Positions 18,746 to 29,900 of a stretch of DNA of 64,000 nucleotides are shown piece after piece. Source of the DNA: Owenia fusiformis (taxonomy: Eukaryota; Annelida; Polychaeta; Sabellida; Oweniidae); NCBI GenBank assembly GCA_903813345.2, contig CAIIXF020000012.1, positions 5,829,001 through 5,893,000 of the forward strand. The letters run 5' to 3'. Under the pieces are notes generated by a model. The model searched no databases. It saw only the letters and a program-made list of their open reading frames with translations, and was not told where the DNA came from. Position 1 is the first letter of the stretch, and the number at the start of each line of letters is the position of its first letter. The translations under genes were made by a program, and so were the position numbers.

Positions 18746-21700
18746 ATGATAATGATTTGTAATTCAACAAGCTGGTTGTTAATGCAACGGGCATTACTAA
18801 GGAATGTCAGACAATACTACACTGCCGTGAATAAACATTTATGTGCTCTATCATGTATGGAATCAAAAGAACAGCCAACTATCTTGAAATCCCCAAGTAA
18901 AGGGTTATTCTTCACTCCATCATCTCGACAATATTCAAGCCAGAGAAAACTGGGTGAAATTCAATTACGGTCAAAAAGGAATACCAAATCTGAATCCAGT
19001 TTTTTAGAGAGTAGATTTGAAAATAGCTATAAAAAGAATTATAACAGAAAAACAGAAATGAAACAAAAACTCAGCCAAAACAAACACTCACAACGAAATT
19101 CACGTCATGGTCATAATGATTTAACCCTCGGAGAAGGTCTTCTGCTAGACATTGATGAAAATAAAAAGTCAAAAGAACAAATTGTGAACCAATCATCAAA
19201 TGGACATGGCCTTTTGTTAGATGTAAATGTACATAAAAAGCCTAAAAGGTCCAAAGACCTTTTTGCGCATGAATCAACAAATGGACAACTCACAGGTCTA
19301 GGAAAACGAGAGTTCAGAAAGTAAGTCTTTTCAAAAGAATGATGAATATTTCATTTGTCCGTTTTCATATTTGTGCATGAAGTTGATTGTTCCCTTGCAA
19401 CTCTTATTGAGTAGTAACATGCCGATATAGTAGCTGTGTGCCAGTATATCTGGAAAATCAGACATAGTTGTTTCGTAACATATAATTGAACTCTTGAAGT
19501 CTTGTTTGATGTTAGAATGCAAGTCTACACATTAAATGTCAGATTTCTGTTTGGTCTACCTTTACACTTACAGTAACATCTTATTTCAGAAGGCATGTGA
19601 AATCTTTGCCACCTACAAAAGGGGAGGTCCTGTTTGGACTTTTCCCAGTTTTGTTGGCACTGCAAGAGCAGCGAAGAAGTGTCTATAAACTCTTCATCAA
19701 GGAAAATCTATTTGGGGCTGATCATGGGGTTGCTATGGAGATACAGAAACTGGCCAATGAGGGAGGTGTGGAAGTAAAGAAATGCCCTCTTGATGTACTG
19801 GATGGCCTCTCCAGCTTTAGGCCACACCAGGTATGAAATCTTTTGCAAGGGGTTGCCCTTTAGCCTATTGTATATAATGTATAGTTTTACTATAGCACTT
19901 CCAAAACATACTATATTGTCATCATCTGCTGCTACTAGGCAAGGGTGTTTGTCACATAAACCATGTCATCAAAATCCTAGGAAGTCCACTTATCCGTTCA
20001 ACTTGAACTTTTTACTGATGCAAGAGCAAACTCGTGCCAAGGTCTGATTAGATTATGTGTCTTGTTACAGGGAGTTTGTATGGATGTCAGTAAGCTTAAA
20101 CCAGTGAAATATGCAGAGGAAAGCAAAGACCTGGATGTCCCTGAGCAAGTGGAAGCAAATCCTAGAATTTGGCTAGTACTGCAGAATATCCAAGTAAGAT
20201 GAAAATCAAAATTCAAAAATACCCGAACCTCGGGTGCACATATCCTGAGTGCATGATGATCCAAAATATTCATTTTCCTGAACTCTACTTCCAAAACTGA
20301 ACATCACATAATCCTGTAGTATGTTACAACTTGGACAGTGGAACGCTGCCCTGTCAGCCCTCACGCATTAGGCGTGATTGTCATGTATTTGCTTGAAAAA
20401 TGAAATCAGGCATCAATTTTGCGTGTATGATAAAATGTCACGTAAATCACGCATTATGTTGATATTTTATTTTATAAAATGCCGATACAGTAAAAAATGA
20501 AACGAACGCATTCCGTTCAGACTTTTCACGTAAATTCCCTATATGTCACACATTTGCTTCAAAATATTTTGTATATTTTGTTAGAGTTTGAAATGAAACG
20601 TTCTAAATGATTTCTAAATTTTTAAAAAATTGATCATAGGCTAATATACATCAATGCTTTTTGTAAAATTACAACCCTTTCTGTTATTCAGGATCCAATG
20701 AACTTTGGTGCTATCCTGAGGTCTTCCTACTACTTTGGCGTAGACAGAGTGCTGACAGTAGCAGATAGCAGGTGGGGATATACATTCATTGTTCAATTTG
20801 GTGAAGTAATATGACAGTATGCATGTTTTAAAATAAAAGTGTTACATGTAAAATGCTGCAGAAAATAGTGCGTTCAGCAAGGAATTAAGAAAACAAGCAC
20901 TAAGATAACATAAAAAGCTTGAAATAGCCATAAATCCTGTAAACTTTGAGCAGCATGCTGACACATTTGAAAAAATGTAATACGTTTTCTCATTTTCAAC
21001 AATGTAAATAAGGTGATTTTATCATTGTATGAAGAATTCTTACTGTATTGGATACCAATGACCATGTACAATTAAACCTGTCTTAGTGAACATTTCTCTC
21101 TAGTGAACACTTGTATCTATTGAACACCTCTTCTCAGCCCATAGTCCACCGATTTTTGTATAAAATCGCTTCTCTGTAGTTAACACCTACCAATAATGAA
21201 CACATTTTTGTGGCTCCATAGATGTTCACTGTACTCAGGTTTTTCTGTATTCTTATCCCGGATTCTTATGTGACTCTTTTTCAGTTGCTCTATGTCACCT
21301 GTTGTAAGCAAGGCCAGTGCCGGGGCATTAGAAATAACAGATATTCAGGCCATTGATGACCTGCCAGACTTCATAAAGGTAAGAATATTGATATAACCGT
21401 TTCAGTTAGTCATGCCTCAAGCTCTGTTTGTGATCTTCCTCCTCTCTATACTGGGTACCTCCACGAGCAGATGAAGTAGATATGGATGTCCAGAAATTCG
21501 ATACAGGACTGTTTTTCAGTTCCTAAATCCATTATTTATTCTTATGTAAATTCATGAATACAATTAGATGATTGACAAAATTGTGCTGCCATCTATCACT
21601 GTTGTGACCTCTTTGACTTTTTACAGGAAAAGAAAGAGGGAGGATGGGATGTGGCTGGAACAGCAAGTGTTGTGGCCAACAATGTCCCTATGGTGCCCCT

Positions 21701-22841
21701 ACATCAGGTTGCCATCAAGCAAGATACCATCATTCTTCTTGGTGAGTTTTTTAAAGAGCCAGTTTCTCTATTTAGTAAATCCAGAGGCTTAGCCACCAAT
21801 GCTTGACATTGGATCTTTAGACGAGATAGGGCGTAGCCAGGATCCAAAATTAGTCAAGGCAAACAAATTAAGCTGAGACAATTTCACACAGAAATCTTTG
21901 GTTTGGTTTGTCATTTGCTTTATTCATTTTAGTGCTAACTGAATTATAGTTGAAAGCCCATGGTATTTATTGAGAAATAAGTTATATAAAGTAATTCATA
22001 TTTCAGGAAATGAGGGAAGTGGTTTAAGCAGTGACGTGCAAGAACTTTGTAACTACGTGGTATCTATTCAACCATTCAAACAGTTTCATCCTGGTCTTGA
22101 TTCCTTGAATGTCTCCGTAGCAACTGGTAAGTTACCATAGCAACCACTATATGTTGAAAGAACCCCTAACAATATAGTACTTTCCAAAGCAATGTTACAA
22201 TTAGAGGTCCATGGAATTTAAAACCATGACAAAAGGTTCATTTCCGATTTGATAGCAATATAAGCTGTATAAGATAGTGAAATATGGTAATTAGTTTTCC
22301 GTGAAAAATACATGGCATCAGCTACAGTTTAACCTGTATACAGGGAAGACTACCAAAATTATTATGTATTTGCAGTGTCATGTCAGGCCAGTAGCCAGGT
22401 CGAACCCATCGAACCCCCCTGGCCAAAAAATCTTTCAAAATCATGCAGTTTTTCACCATTCTGAGCACTTTTTAAGTGATTTTGGCCATTTTTGGACCAA
22501 AATTGTCACAAGTGACCCCCCACCCCGTGGAATTTTTCAAAAGTGAACCCCCCCTTGGCAAATCCTGGCTACGGGCCTGCATGTCATCAATTGGTTATTA
22601 TGCCACCACCAGAAGTGGTGACATATTGTTATAGTTTCCCAACTTTTTTGTGGACGGTGTTCAGTGGTTAGTGTTTGGTGGTTGGTGTTCAGCAGACGGC
22701 GTATGTAGCAAATGGCAGGTGTTTTGATAACTATTTTATTTTTTGATAAGTACATGTAAGTTTATTAAAATATTGGAACTGTTTTATGTTCTGTTTTCAG
22801 GTGTTTTGCTGTACCAGCTAGCCATGTCAAGGAACAACTAG
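18746..22841 (+). CDS. MRM1: Mitochondrial rRNA 2'-O-methyltransferase 1 (MRM1), 8 exons
   Basis: Exons: 18746-19320, 19590-19830, 20071-20193, 20692-20771, 21285-21378, 21627-21741, 22007-22126, 22801-22841. All are GT-AG and in frame; 462 aa. The SpoU/TrmH signatures are present: motif 1 NFGAILRS (317-324), motif 2 LLGNEGSGLS (about 408-417) and motif 3 LNVSVATGVLLY (443-454). Before the fold is a substrate-binding-type domain (GEVLFGLFPVLLALQEQRRS). The family methylates a ribose of the mitochondrial large-subunit rRNA using S-adenosylmethionine. Residues 1-37 are rich in R, L and S and lack acidic residues, fitting a mitochondrial targeting signal. Exon 1 adds about 190 residues, making the protein about 110 aa longer than human MRM1. 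The extra part is basic, low in complexity and holds an imperfect repeat, GEGLLLDIDENKK and GHGLLLDVNVHKK. The start is the first ATG after COA5; a slightly later in-frame ATG (18752 or 18782) is possible. Confidence 0.92.
21075..21245. repeat. AAACCTGTCTTAGTGAACA repeat (pogo/Tigger-like MITE)
   Basis: It begins TTAAACCTGTCTTAGTGAAC and ends GTTCACTGTACTCAGGTTTT, with internal GAACACC motifs. Fragments of this loose family recur near 12850, 43790, 46235, 50845, 58312 and 60010. The ACCTGTCT..GAACAC style resembles pogo/Tigger terminal repeats. It lies in MRM1 intron 4. Confidence 0.6.
22384..22579. mobile_element. CAGGCC...GGCCTG element with 5-bp target duplication
   Basis: It begins CAGGCCAGTAGCCAGG and ends CCTGGCTACGGGCCTG, good inverted ends. 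CATGT flanks it on both sides. It is 196 bp with C-runs and an ATCATGCAGTTTTTCACC core. It lies in MRM1 intron 7. Relatives are at 2092-2251 and 51014-51126. Confidence 0.8.
22601..22720. repeat. Dispersed CCACCAGAAGTGGTGACATA repeat
   Basis: It contains an ACCACCAGAAGTGGTG palindrome-like start, a GGTGTTCAGTGG/TTGGTGGTTGGTG stretch and TAGCAAATGGCAGGTG. It is shared in parts with 8970, 9297, 11467, 16071 and 30497. Full length and superfamily are unknown. Confidence 0.6.
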
Positions 22842-22993
22842 TTAAGAAGAAGCTGATTGGTCAAATTACACCTCCAGGAAATCTTAAATCATATCCTTAT
22901 TTGAAGTGTTTGATAGTAAATTATGTTTGGTATCACATAAAATATTACCAATATATTGCTGATTTTATAAAATACTGGAAATATATTAAATTG

Positions 22994-22999
22994 AATAAA
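22994..22999 (+). promoter_or_regulatory. Candidate polyadenylation signal for MRM1
   Basis: AATAAA lies 153 bp after the MRM1 stop codon and is the first canonical signal downstream. No such signal was seen between COA5 and MRM1. Confidence 0.4.
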
Positions 23000-23168
23000 A
23001 TATATGATTTAAAATCTTGAATTCTAATTATTTTGTTGTTGCAATACTATTCACTGGTATTAACTAGACCATCTGTTCGATTTATTTCACTCAAAGTAAT
23101 AAACATAATAGAGATACCTTGTTTAGGCACGGGGCTTTATGTATTAGCGACCTAGGCGGTATGTTAAG

Positions 23169-23201
23169 CCATGGGCTTTCAACTAGATTGAAAGTCCATG
23201 G
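23169..23201. repeat. CCATGGGCTTTCAA hairpin (H3)
   Basis: Arms CCATGGGCTTTCAA and TTGAAAGTCCATGG around a 5-base centre, closely related to the insertion at 2352 and to 13946. TAAG occurs on both sides, which may be a short duplication. A half hairpin (GTTGAAAGCCCATGG) lies at 21949-21963. Confidence 0.7.
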
Positions 23202-24107
23202 GTAAGCTAACGTGGATCCTCAAATTCTCACATTATTTTGGGGTCTGTTTACCTGCGCTATCGGTTATCAATTGTTTCTGCTATTTTCAAGGGAAATTAT
23301 TCCTACACTCTTGAGTCTTGGATAAAGAATTAAATGCGATGAGTTCACATTTATTCGGATATGTATTGTTAGTCTTGAAAAGTTCATAAAGATGGCAGCA
23401 TTATTCAAATTATTATTTTCTTGGATTTTTGCGATTTTCTATTGTTGGAGTCGAGTCAAATACTTGCAACTATGTGTTATTACATGAGAACTTCAAAATG
23501 AGCGGTGCCATGGTTCATTTGAAAAAAGATTTTGATTAAAGTATATGTTTGTTATAGCATTATCTTGAAGAAAAATCAATTTTGAATTTGATTAAAACAT
23601 GAAACATGATTAATCTCATTTAAAAGTAAATAAAGAAACCAATAAGGAAAAGAGGAATCAAAATGTTCTCTTCGAGTTTTGCATTGTGGGCAATTATTCA
23701 AGAACACATTCCAATAAAAATATAACTTGTGGGGGAATGCTCAGTTTCACTATTGCCATAATCATGAAAATATGATATCTTCATCCACGTTATCAATTAT
23801 ATCTTCACGTGATATTCGATCTGTATCCTTGTAACCATGGGATAACAACATGTATGCAGATAATCATGTTTTTATTTTTGAGTTATTTCCTCAAATCATA
23901 CATGAAAAGCACAAAACAAGATTTTCCTTGGAATGTGTACATGAAGCATTTCTTCTGCAATTTCGAAAACCTAGGACAAGGCTTATGTATGAAATATGGG
24001 AAGTTGCCTACCCTTCTATTGAAAGCCCATTACGGTTTACACAATATCCAAAAATCATTTGTAAATTTTAGAGATGAGATGGGTTTTCATACACTGATGT
24101 AGTTGTT
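23202..24107. other. Non-coding intergenic, no gene seen
   Basis: No domain-like translation. The overlapping open frames at 23809-24102 are AT-rich readings without family features. Confidence 0.4.
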
Positions 24108-24284
24108 GTTGAACTTGTTTACAAAAAAAGATTATTACAAAATTAACATAATTCTAGAAAAAAAGGTAGTAATATGTCCAGTGGTTTTAATTTTTGATGA
24201 ACTTGTTTACAAAAAAAAATTATTACAAAATTTACATAATTCTAGAAAAAATGGTAGTAATATGTCCAGTGGTTTTAATTTTCC
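24108..24284. repeat. Tandem duplication, two 88-bp copies
   Basis: The segment TGAACTTGTTTACAAAAAAA...GTCCAGTGGTTTTAATTTT occurs twice head to tail with few differences. Confidence 0.85.
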
Positions 24285-26983
24285 CTGGTGATTTTCATTC
24301 TTTTCAAAATCCTTGCTATCATATGTATCTACATGGCCTTTTTAACTACATAAACTGAATAAAAATATTTTGGGGACTGATTTATAGAAACTCGACTCGC
24401 TATGTGTTTCCACATGATTAAAGCCCTGACAAATATCCATTTGAGACCAATTCGCGTTTATCAAGATCAGGTGTCTTTACTCTGGCGTTGAGCGTTTCAG
24501 TACCTTTTCGGCCTGGTCTTAACCAAACTTTGAATCGATGAGTATTTTAACTTATAATTTCAATCCCCAGGGGCCTTTATTGATTTTTGATTTTGTGGGT
24601 GTTTATAAAATGCCGCCAATCCCCTATTTTCGATATTGCCGGGATTCCAAGGAAAATGGCAATTTATAAAAAGCTGCACTTTTCTGGTTATATTGGTGCA
24701 CTGACTAGCTGCTACTAAGCATTTCCAAAATAACACATGTCATATTAGTCTTTTTACGTAATATTTTCATTGCTTTCAATAATAGATTGATATATGATAT
24801 TATCCACTTTTCACGTCGCCTTTAATCTTGTTTAATCCAAATAATCGGTCTTAATCTAAGCTCTGGACTCGGACACGGGACGTCACTCCGTTCTCGCGTA
24901 TTCCACACCATTTCTCTTTAGTTTGTAAATAAAAGAGAAAATTTCTGACATTGTTATACGCTTTAGAGGTTTGAATCTAGAAATATGGCATTTATTCCCT
25001 GCAATTTTGTCTCTTTTTGGCCCATTTTGTGTCTTTAAACTCAACCCATTGACTTGGTGTCCCCAACGTGTCAGAGATGCCCTGGCGCCTAAATGCGTTT
25101 CATATTATAAGAGATTTAAATTCAAGTTGACTTCAAACATTCCATTGAGAAAATATTTTGAAATATATGAAAATGTTGAAGTATGAGTAGTCTGTCACTT
25201 TTCAAATATTTTTGGCGATTTGTGGAATTGTTGTCAAAACGCACACTTTGTAGTCTTTAAACTACATAAGGTATATTTCTGTTCATTTCAATATTGATGT
25301 TTATAGGGCTTTCATCAACGTTCGCTTTGTTTTAGTTGCATGTTCAATTAGCTCACTAGAGTTCTGTTTTATTCCCGGGGTTTTATTCCATGGGTATATC
25401 ACAAATGGGTATATCACATAAAAATATCACTCTCAGTAAATTGACACTTGAATCCGTTCGTTATACTAAAACTGATTTGAGTAATTAATTTCAGCAGATT
25501 TTAATATTGACTCATCTTCTAGTACTTTTATTTTAAAACATTTTAGAGTCATTTGTTTCCATTATCTAAAACAAATTGAACCAGTTTCTTATATTTAACT
25601 AAGACGTTTAATTGACTATAAATGGATATCATTAACGCGTACGTGCGCGGGGGGGACGTTGCTACATCACATGGCGTTCTGCAGCATCATTGAAGTGATG
25701 CGGCTACTGAATGCTTCGTCGATATTAACAGCTAGTGATCTCTTTAAAGTATAAAGGTATCTATTTCCCCCACTGTTCAAGTGCGCCTATAAATATCTAA
25801 CACCATTGGTGTCCAGCTTTGCAGTGGCGACAGCAATAAACGTTAAATCATCAACCTTTATGATGAGAGAAATGCGGCAAAATCAACACTATATTTGTGA
25901 TTTTTAAAACACTTCAGCAAAGAGATCAATGATGAACTTGAAAATAAACTTGCCTGAGGTGTTTACAGTTGAAAAAGTTTGTGTGTATGTTTCTATTGAG
26001 AAAACTAGTTCCATTTCGTGTTATTTTGTCATTAACTACATATTTATGTCCATTTCGGTTGTTGATGAACTTGGATGTCTTTGATCAGTTGGATTGATCC
26101 GTTTTGATTTTTATTACAAGGTACTTTTGTCATTGTATCACGGAAATTTTTTGGTATTTATTTACATGTTTGGCGACTCAGTGGATTTCTCATTGATAGA
26201 GACAAAATACAAAATACATCAATGTATCTCCCCGTCTTAAAAAGGAGAAAACGGGAACCTACAGTTAAACTATTCAGATTCTCATTACAGCTTTCTTTTT
26301 CAAATTAAAAAATACTAAAAAACGATCAAAATAAATAAAAACCAATTAGAAATTGATAGAAGGCTCTCGGTGACCATCCTTGTTCCAAGAGTATTTCCTT
26401 TTTTCCAGCGAACCCCTATCGTAGAGGATGATCAGCCACCTCATCCGATACGTTTACATTTTAGATCGCTAGAATAATGCAATGTGATAGTGATTTCATT
26501 ATAGCTCATAATTTCCTATGATTACCGATTTACGTTAATCAAAATGCGATTTCTAAAGGTGTCCGTCTCGACCCATATCTTAATCATTTTCCTTTAATCA
26601 GTTAATCATATTATTAGTTTTGATATATACACACGTCTCATATCAATATTTGTATTTATTTAATAAATTATACTGACTAATATACTGTCCCTCCTCCTTT
26701 TAACTAATGAGGTAGCCTTTTTGGAGTAAACCCCGCCTATTTGATTGTATCTACTCCCTTGACGGTATACATCAAAGAAACCCGAGGTAGAATAATAGTT
26801 GTTTAATTGGTTCAATGTAATATATAGACACTAGCTTGGCATGCAATGTGCTAGTTGGAAAATCACACTCACTGGGGAAATCAAAACTCAAGAACATTGG
26901 TTCATATTCCGATGAGGCAATTATCATAAAATTTTAGTTAGTTAACGAAAGATAGAATATAAGAGGATACGTATTTGTGAGCA
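24285..26983. other. Intergenic region upstream of the T-box gene
   Basis: About 2.7 kb without genes or clear repeats. It should contain the promoter of the T-box gene. ATATAAGA at 26957 is a possible TATA-like box 27 bp before the start codon, too close for a normal 5' UTR, so transcription probably begins further upstream or this match is chance. Confidence 0.4.
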
Positions 26984-29900
26984 ATGGTTAATTTAGTTGA
27001 TTCGTATCACGGAAGTATGTTTGAAGACGATCTACTTTGCTCCCGGGGACGGAGTTTTCTACCCACCCCCGGGATGGTACCTGGGATGTCCACGATGCCT
27101 CCCGCACCACAAGGGTTTCCTTTCCCGGGATTCTCCGTACATCATGATCCAATGCCTTTCTCTGGTAAGTAAATAGAAATTTCTATTTTTATTTAGTTCT
27201 AAAATACAAAAATAATTATTTTTTTGCCAATTAAGAGAGTAAGAGTAATTCTTTAGAAATATAGGAAAGTAAAATACAAGTTTGAAATTGTTGGATATGT
27301 TATATAATTGATTAATCAGATATGCGCAGTTTTCAATTTTACTGTAAAATTGAATCAACATTTTAAAGTCTGTAACTAAAAATCAATTGTGTTTTATACT
27401 CCCACTGACAATGATTGAGCTCAAAACAGAAACTATAAGAATCTTAACTCGTTTTTATCGCATTTATTTCAAAACATGAAATATTTTTAACATGATATTC
27501 GACCAAATGTTTATAAATATCATTTTGCGGCAAATATATCGTGGTTATTTACAATGATTATATAATATGTTGTAACCATTACGTAATGGTGTGGTTTATA
27601 ATGACTTCAAAACGTTCGCTTTTCACTGGAAAGTACGTTGACTTTTAACTATGTGACCTTAGATAACCGCATTGATGATTTTGTAGATTATTTGGTCCGT
27701 ATTCTCGATTTAAAATAAACAGTTACTAGAATGATGCGTATATTTTTGTCCTTTCAATGTTTTTGCCAAAATTTGAGATTTAAAATGTTCTCTTTTTCGC
27801 AAGCTATTCTGAGTATAAACAAAACACTATGCTATTTATTTGATTGACGTTACAACATCCAGAATCACCACGTATAATTCACACTTCGATAATTTCAACA
27901 TCTTAAATCAATTTTTGATGAACAAAAGATCAGAGGCAATAAAACCGACCCTTGTGTGAACCCGATTTTTAATGAGTAAAATTGGTTAGTCAACTGCTAT
28001 GAAAGCCCCATGAAAACATCAAAAGTGTTAATAAAATTGAAAACACAAGGGATTTATACATGTATAAGCAATAAGTACTACTAATCCAACTACAAAAGCA
28101 ACGCGATTTTCCCTAAAAGTTTTTATCCTGACTTGACGTGCAAGTGGTGCTACGCGTCTAGTATTCAGCCAAAGATCCCATCTAAGATGTCAAAATGTCT
28201 CAAACGTGTGAGATAAGTCAATATATCAAAATGTCATACGGATTATATAATCAACTTGGATATATATGAAATTATATGTATACGATTTCAAACTCCACAT
28301 GCGCCTCGGATGTGATGTTGTTTCATCAATGAAGTTGTATCATTGGTGTTTTAAATGCAAATATAAATAATACAGGAGGTGTAGAAAACAATCACAACCA
28401 GTCAGTGCAATATGGAAGGAGGCTGAATAGTAGGAAAATTAAAACTATATAAAATAATAACTGGACGCAAATATTTCAAATAAAATTAAAGGTGCTATTA
28501 CTATTAAAACAGGCTAAATAACAATTAACAAAATAAGGCCTCATAAAGGTTCAGAAAATAGTTAGAAAAAGTTTGAATAAAAAGTTACATCACATATCTT
28601 TTCTAATAAAATTGGATGTAAAGTACAATAAAAAGTTTTACACAAATAGCTACTGAAAAATACATAAATAGCTACTGATGTTGACAATAATGGATGTCCA
28701 AGTAATCAGAGGAATGTATGGGATCAATAGAATCAAAGGGGAAGATTACAAGTTAAAGAGAAAACGAGAGAAACTCAAATTATTGGATCATAATGAGAAT
28801 GAAAAAGAGAAAAAAGAAAATATAGTTGTAGGAAATAAAATTGAATCAAGGGGAGTTGATGAGAAGTTGTTAAAAAGTCCGCCAAAGAGCATGTTAAAAA
28901 CTCCACCAAAGAGCATGTTAAAAACTCCACCAAAGAGCATGTTAAAAACTCCAAAGAGTAGGTTTAATTTTTTCTTTTGTTTTTATTACAATTTAGAATA
29001 AGGGTAGAAATTATATTTATTTTGTGCACTGCTCTGAATTATTTCCCAATTTTGCTGTTGAGTCCTGTGAAACGAATTTTCCTTAACTTTATATGTATTT
29101 ACCTTTTTTGATTAATTAATATAAAATATGAGAGTCATATTTCTACATTGGAAAAGTCAACTCAAATTGCATTTCAGTCATACACAACCATGCATCCCTT
29201 CAAATTGAGTAATCCATTTAAATGAAGATTTTTCTCTTCTTTTTGCTTAAATGGGCAACATTTGAAAAAAGGAACAACATTATATTTGTAAAGGGAATTC
29301 TGCTAAATGGGTAACATTTCTAAAAAGGACAACATTTGAAAAAGGGACAATTTTTGTCTAAAGCACATTAGTAAATTAGTATTAACCTTTTGACTGTAGG
29401 TCAAGGTCAACAATACCCAGGGTTCATGGGGTCACATGACGTGAAGCCCCGGCCACCACCCCACCAGACTCCACAAGACAAAGACAAGAATATACGGATA
29501 AAGCTAGAGAACAATGACCTCTGGCAGAAATTCCATACACTTGGAACAGAAATGATCATCACTAAAACTGGAAGGTGAGTCACATATTCTTGTAATTCAT
29601 TGATTTTCAAATTGGAAAACCTGTAACAGTGGCTAAAGATTCAGAATATTTTACATACACAGTGACATAAGTAGCAATGTCCTAATTAGTTATATTTTAT
29701 ATATTCTTGCAACATATCTACACAATACAATGTAATATAAACACAATGGACTGCAATATAAACACAATGCACTGCAATATAAATACAATGCACTGCAACA
29801 CAATGCAATGCAATGTAAACTCAATCCAATACTTATTTATTCCTCTTTACAAAAGTATTGGTTGACATTATTTTATGGTTTATTGATTTATTTTGTTATT

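Noticed and set aside
23809-24102. Overlapping plus-strand frames upstream of the T-box gene
   Set aside because: Two frames overlap, neither shows a domain, and no splice context supports an exon.
27059-27361. Minus-strand open frame over T-box exon 1
   Set aside because: Shadow of the real exon in the opposite strand, running into the intron without features.
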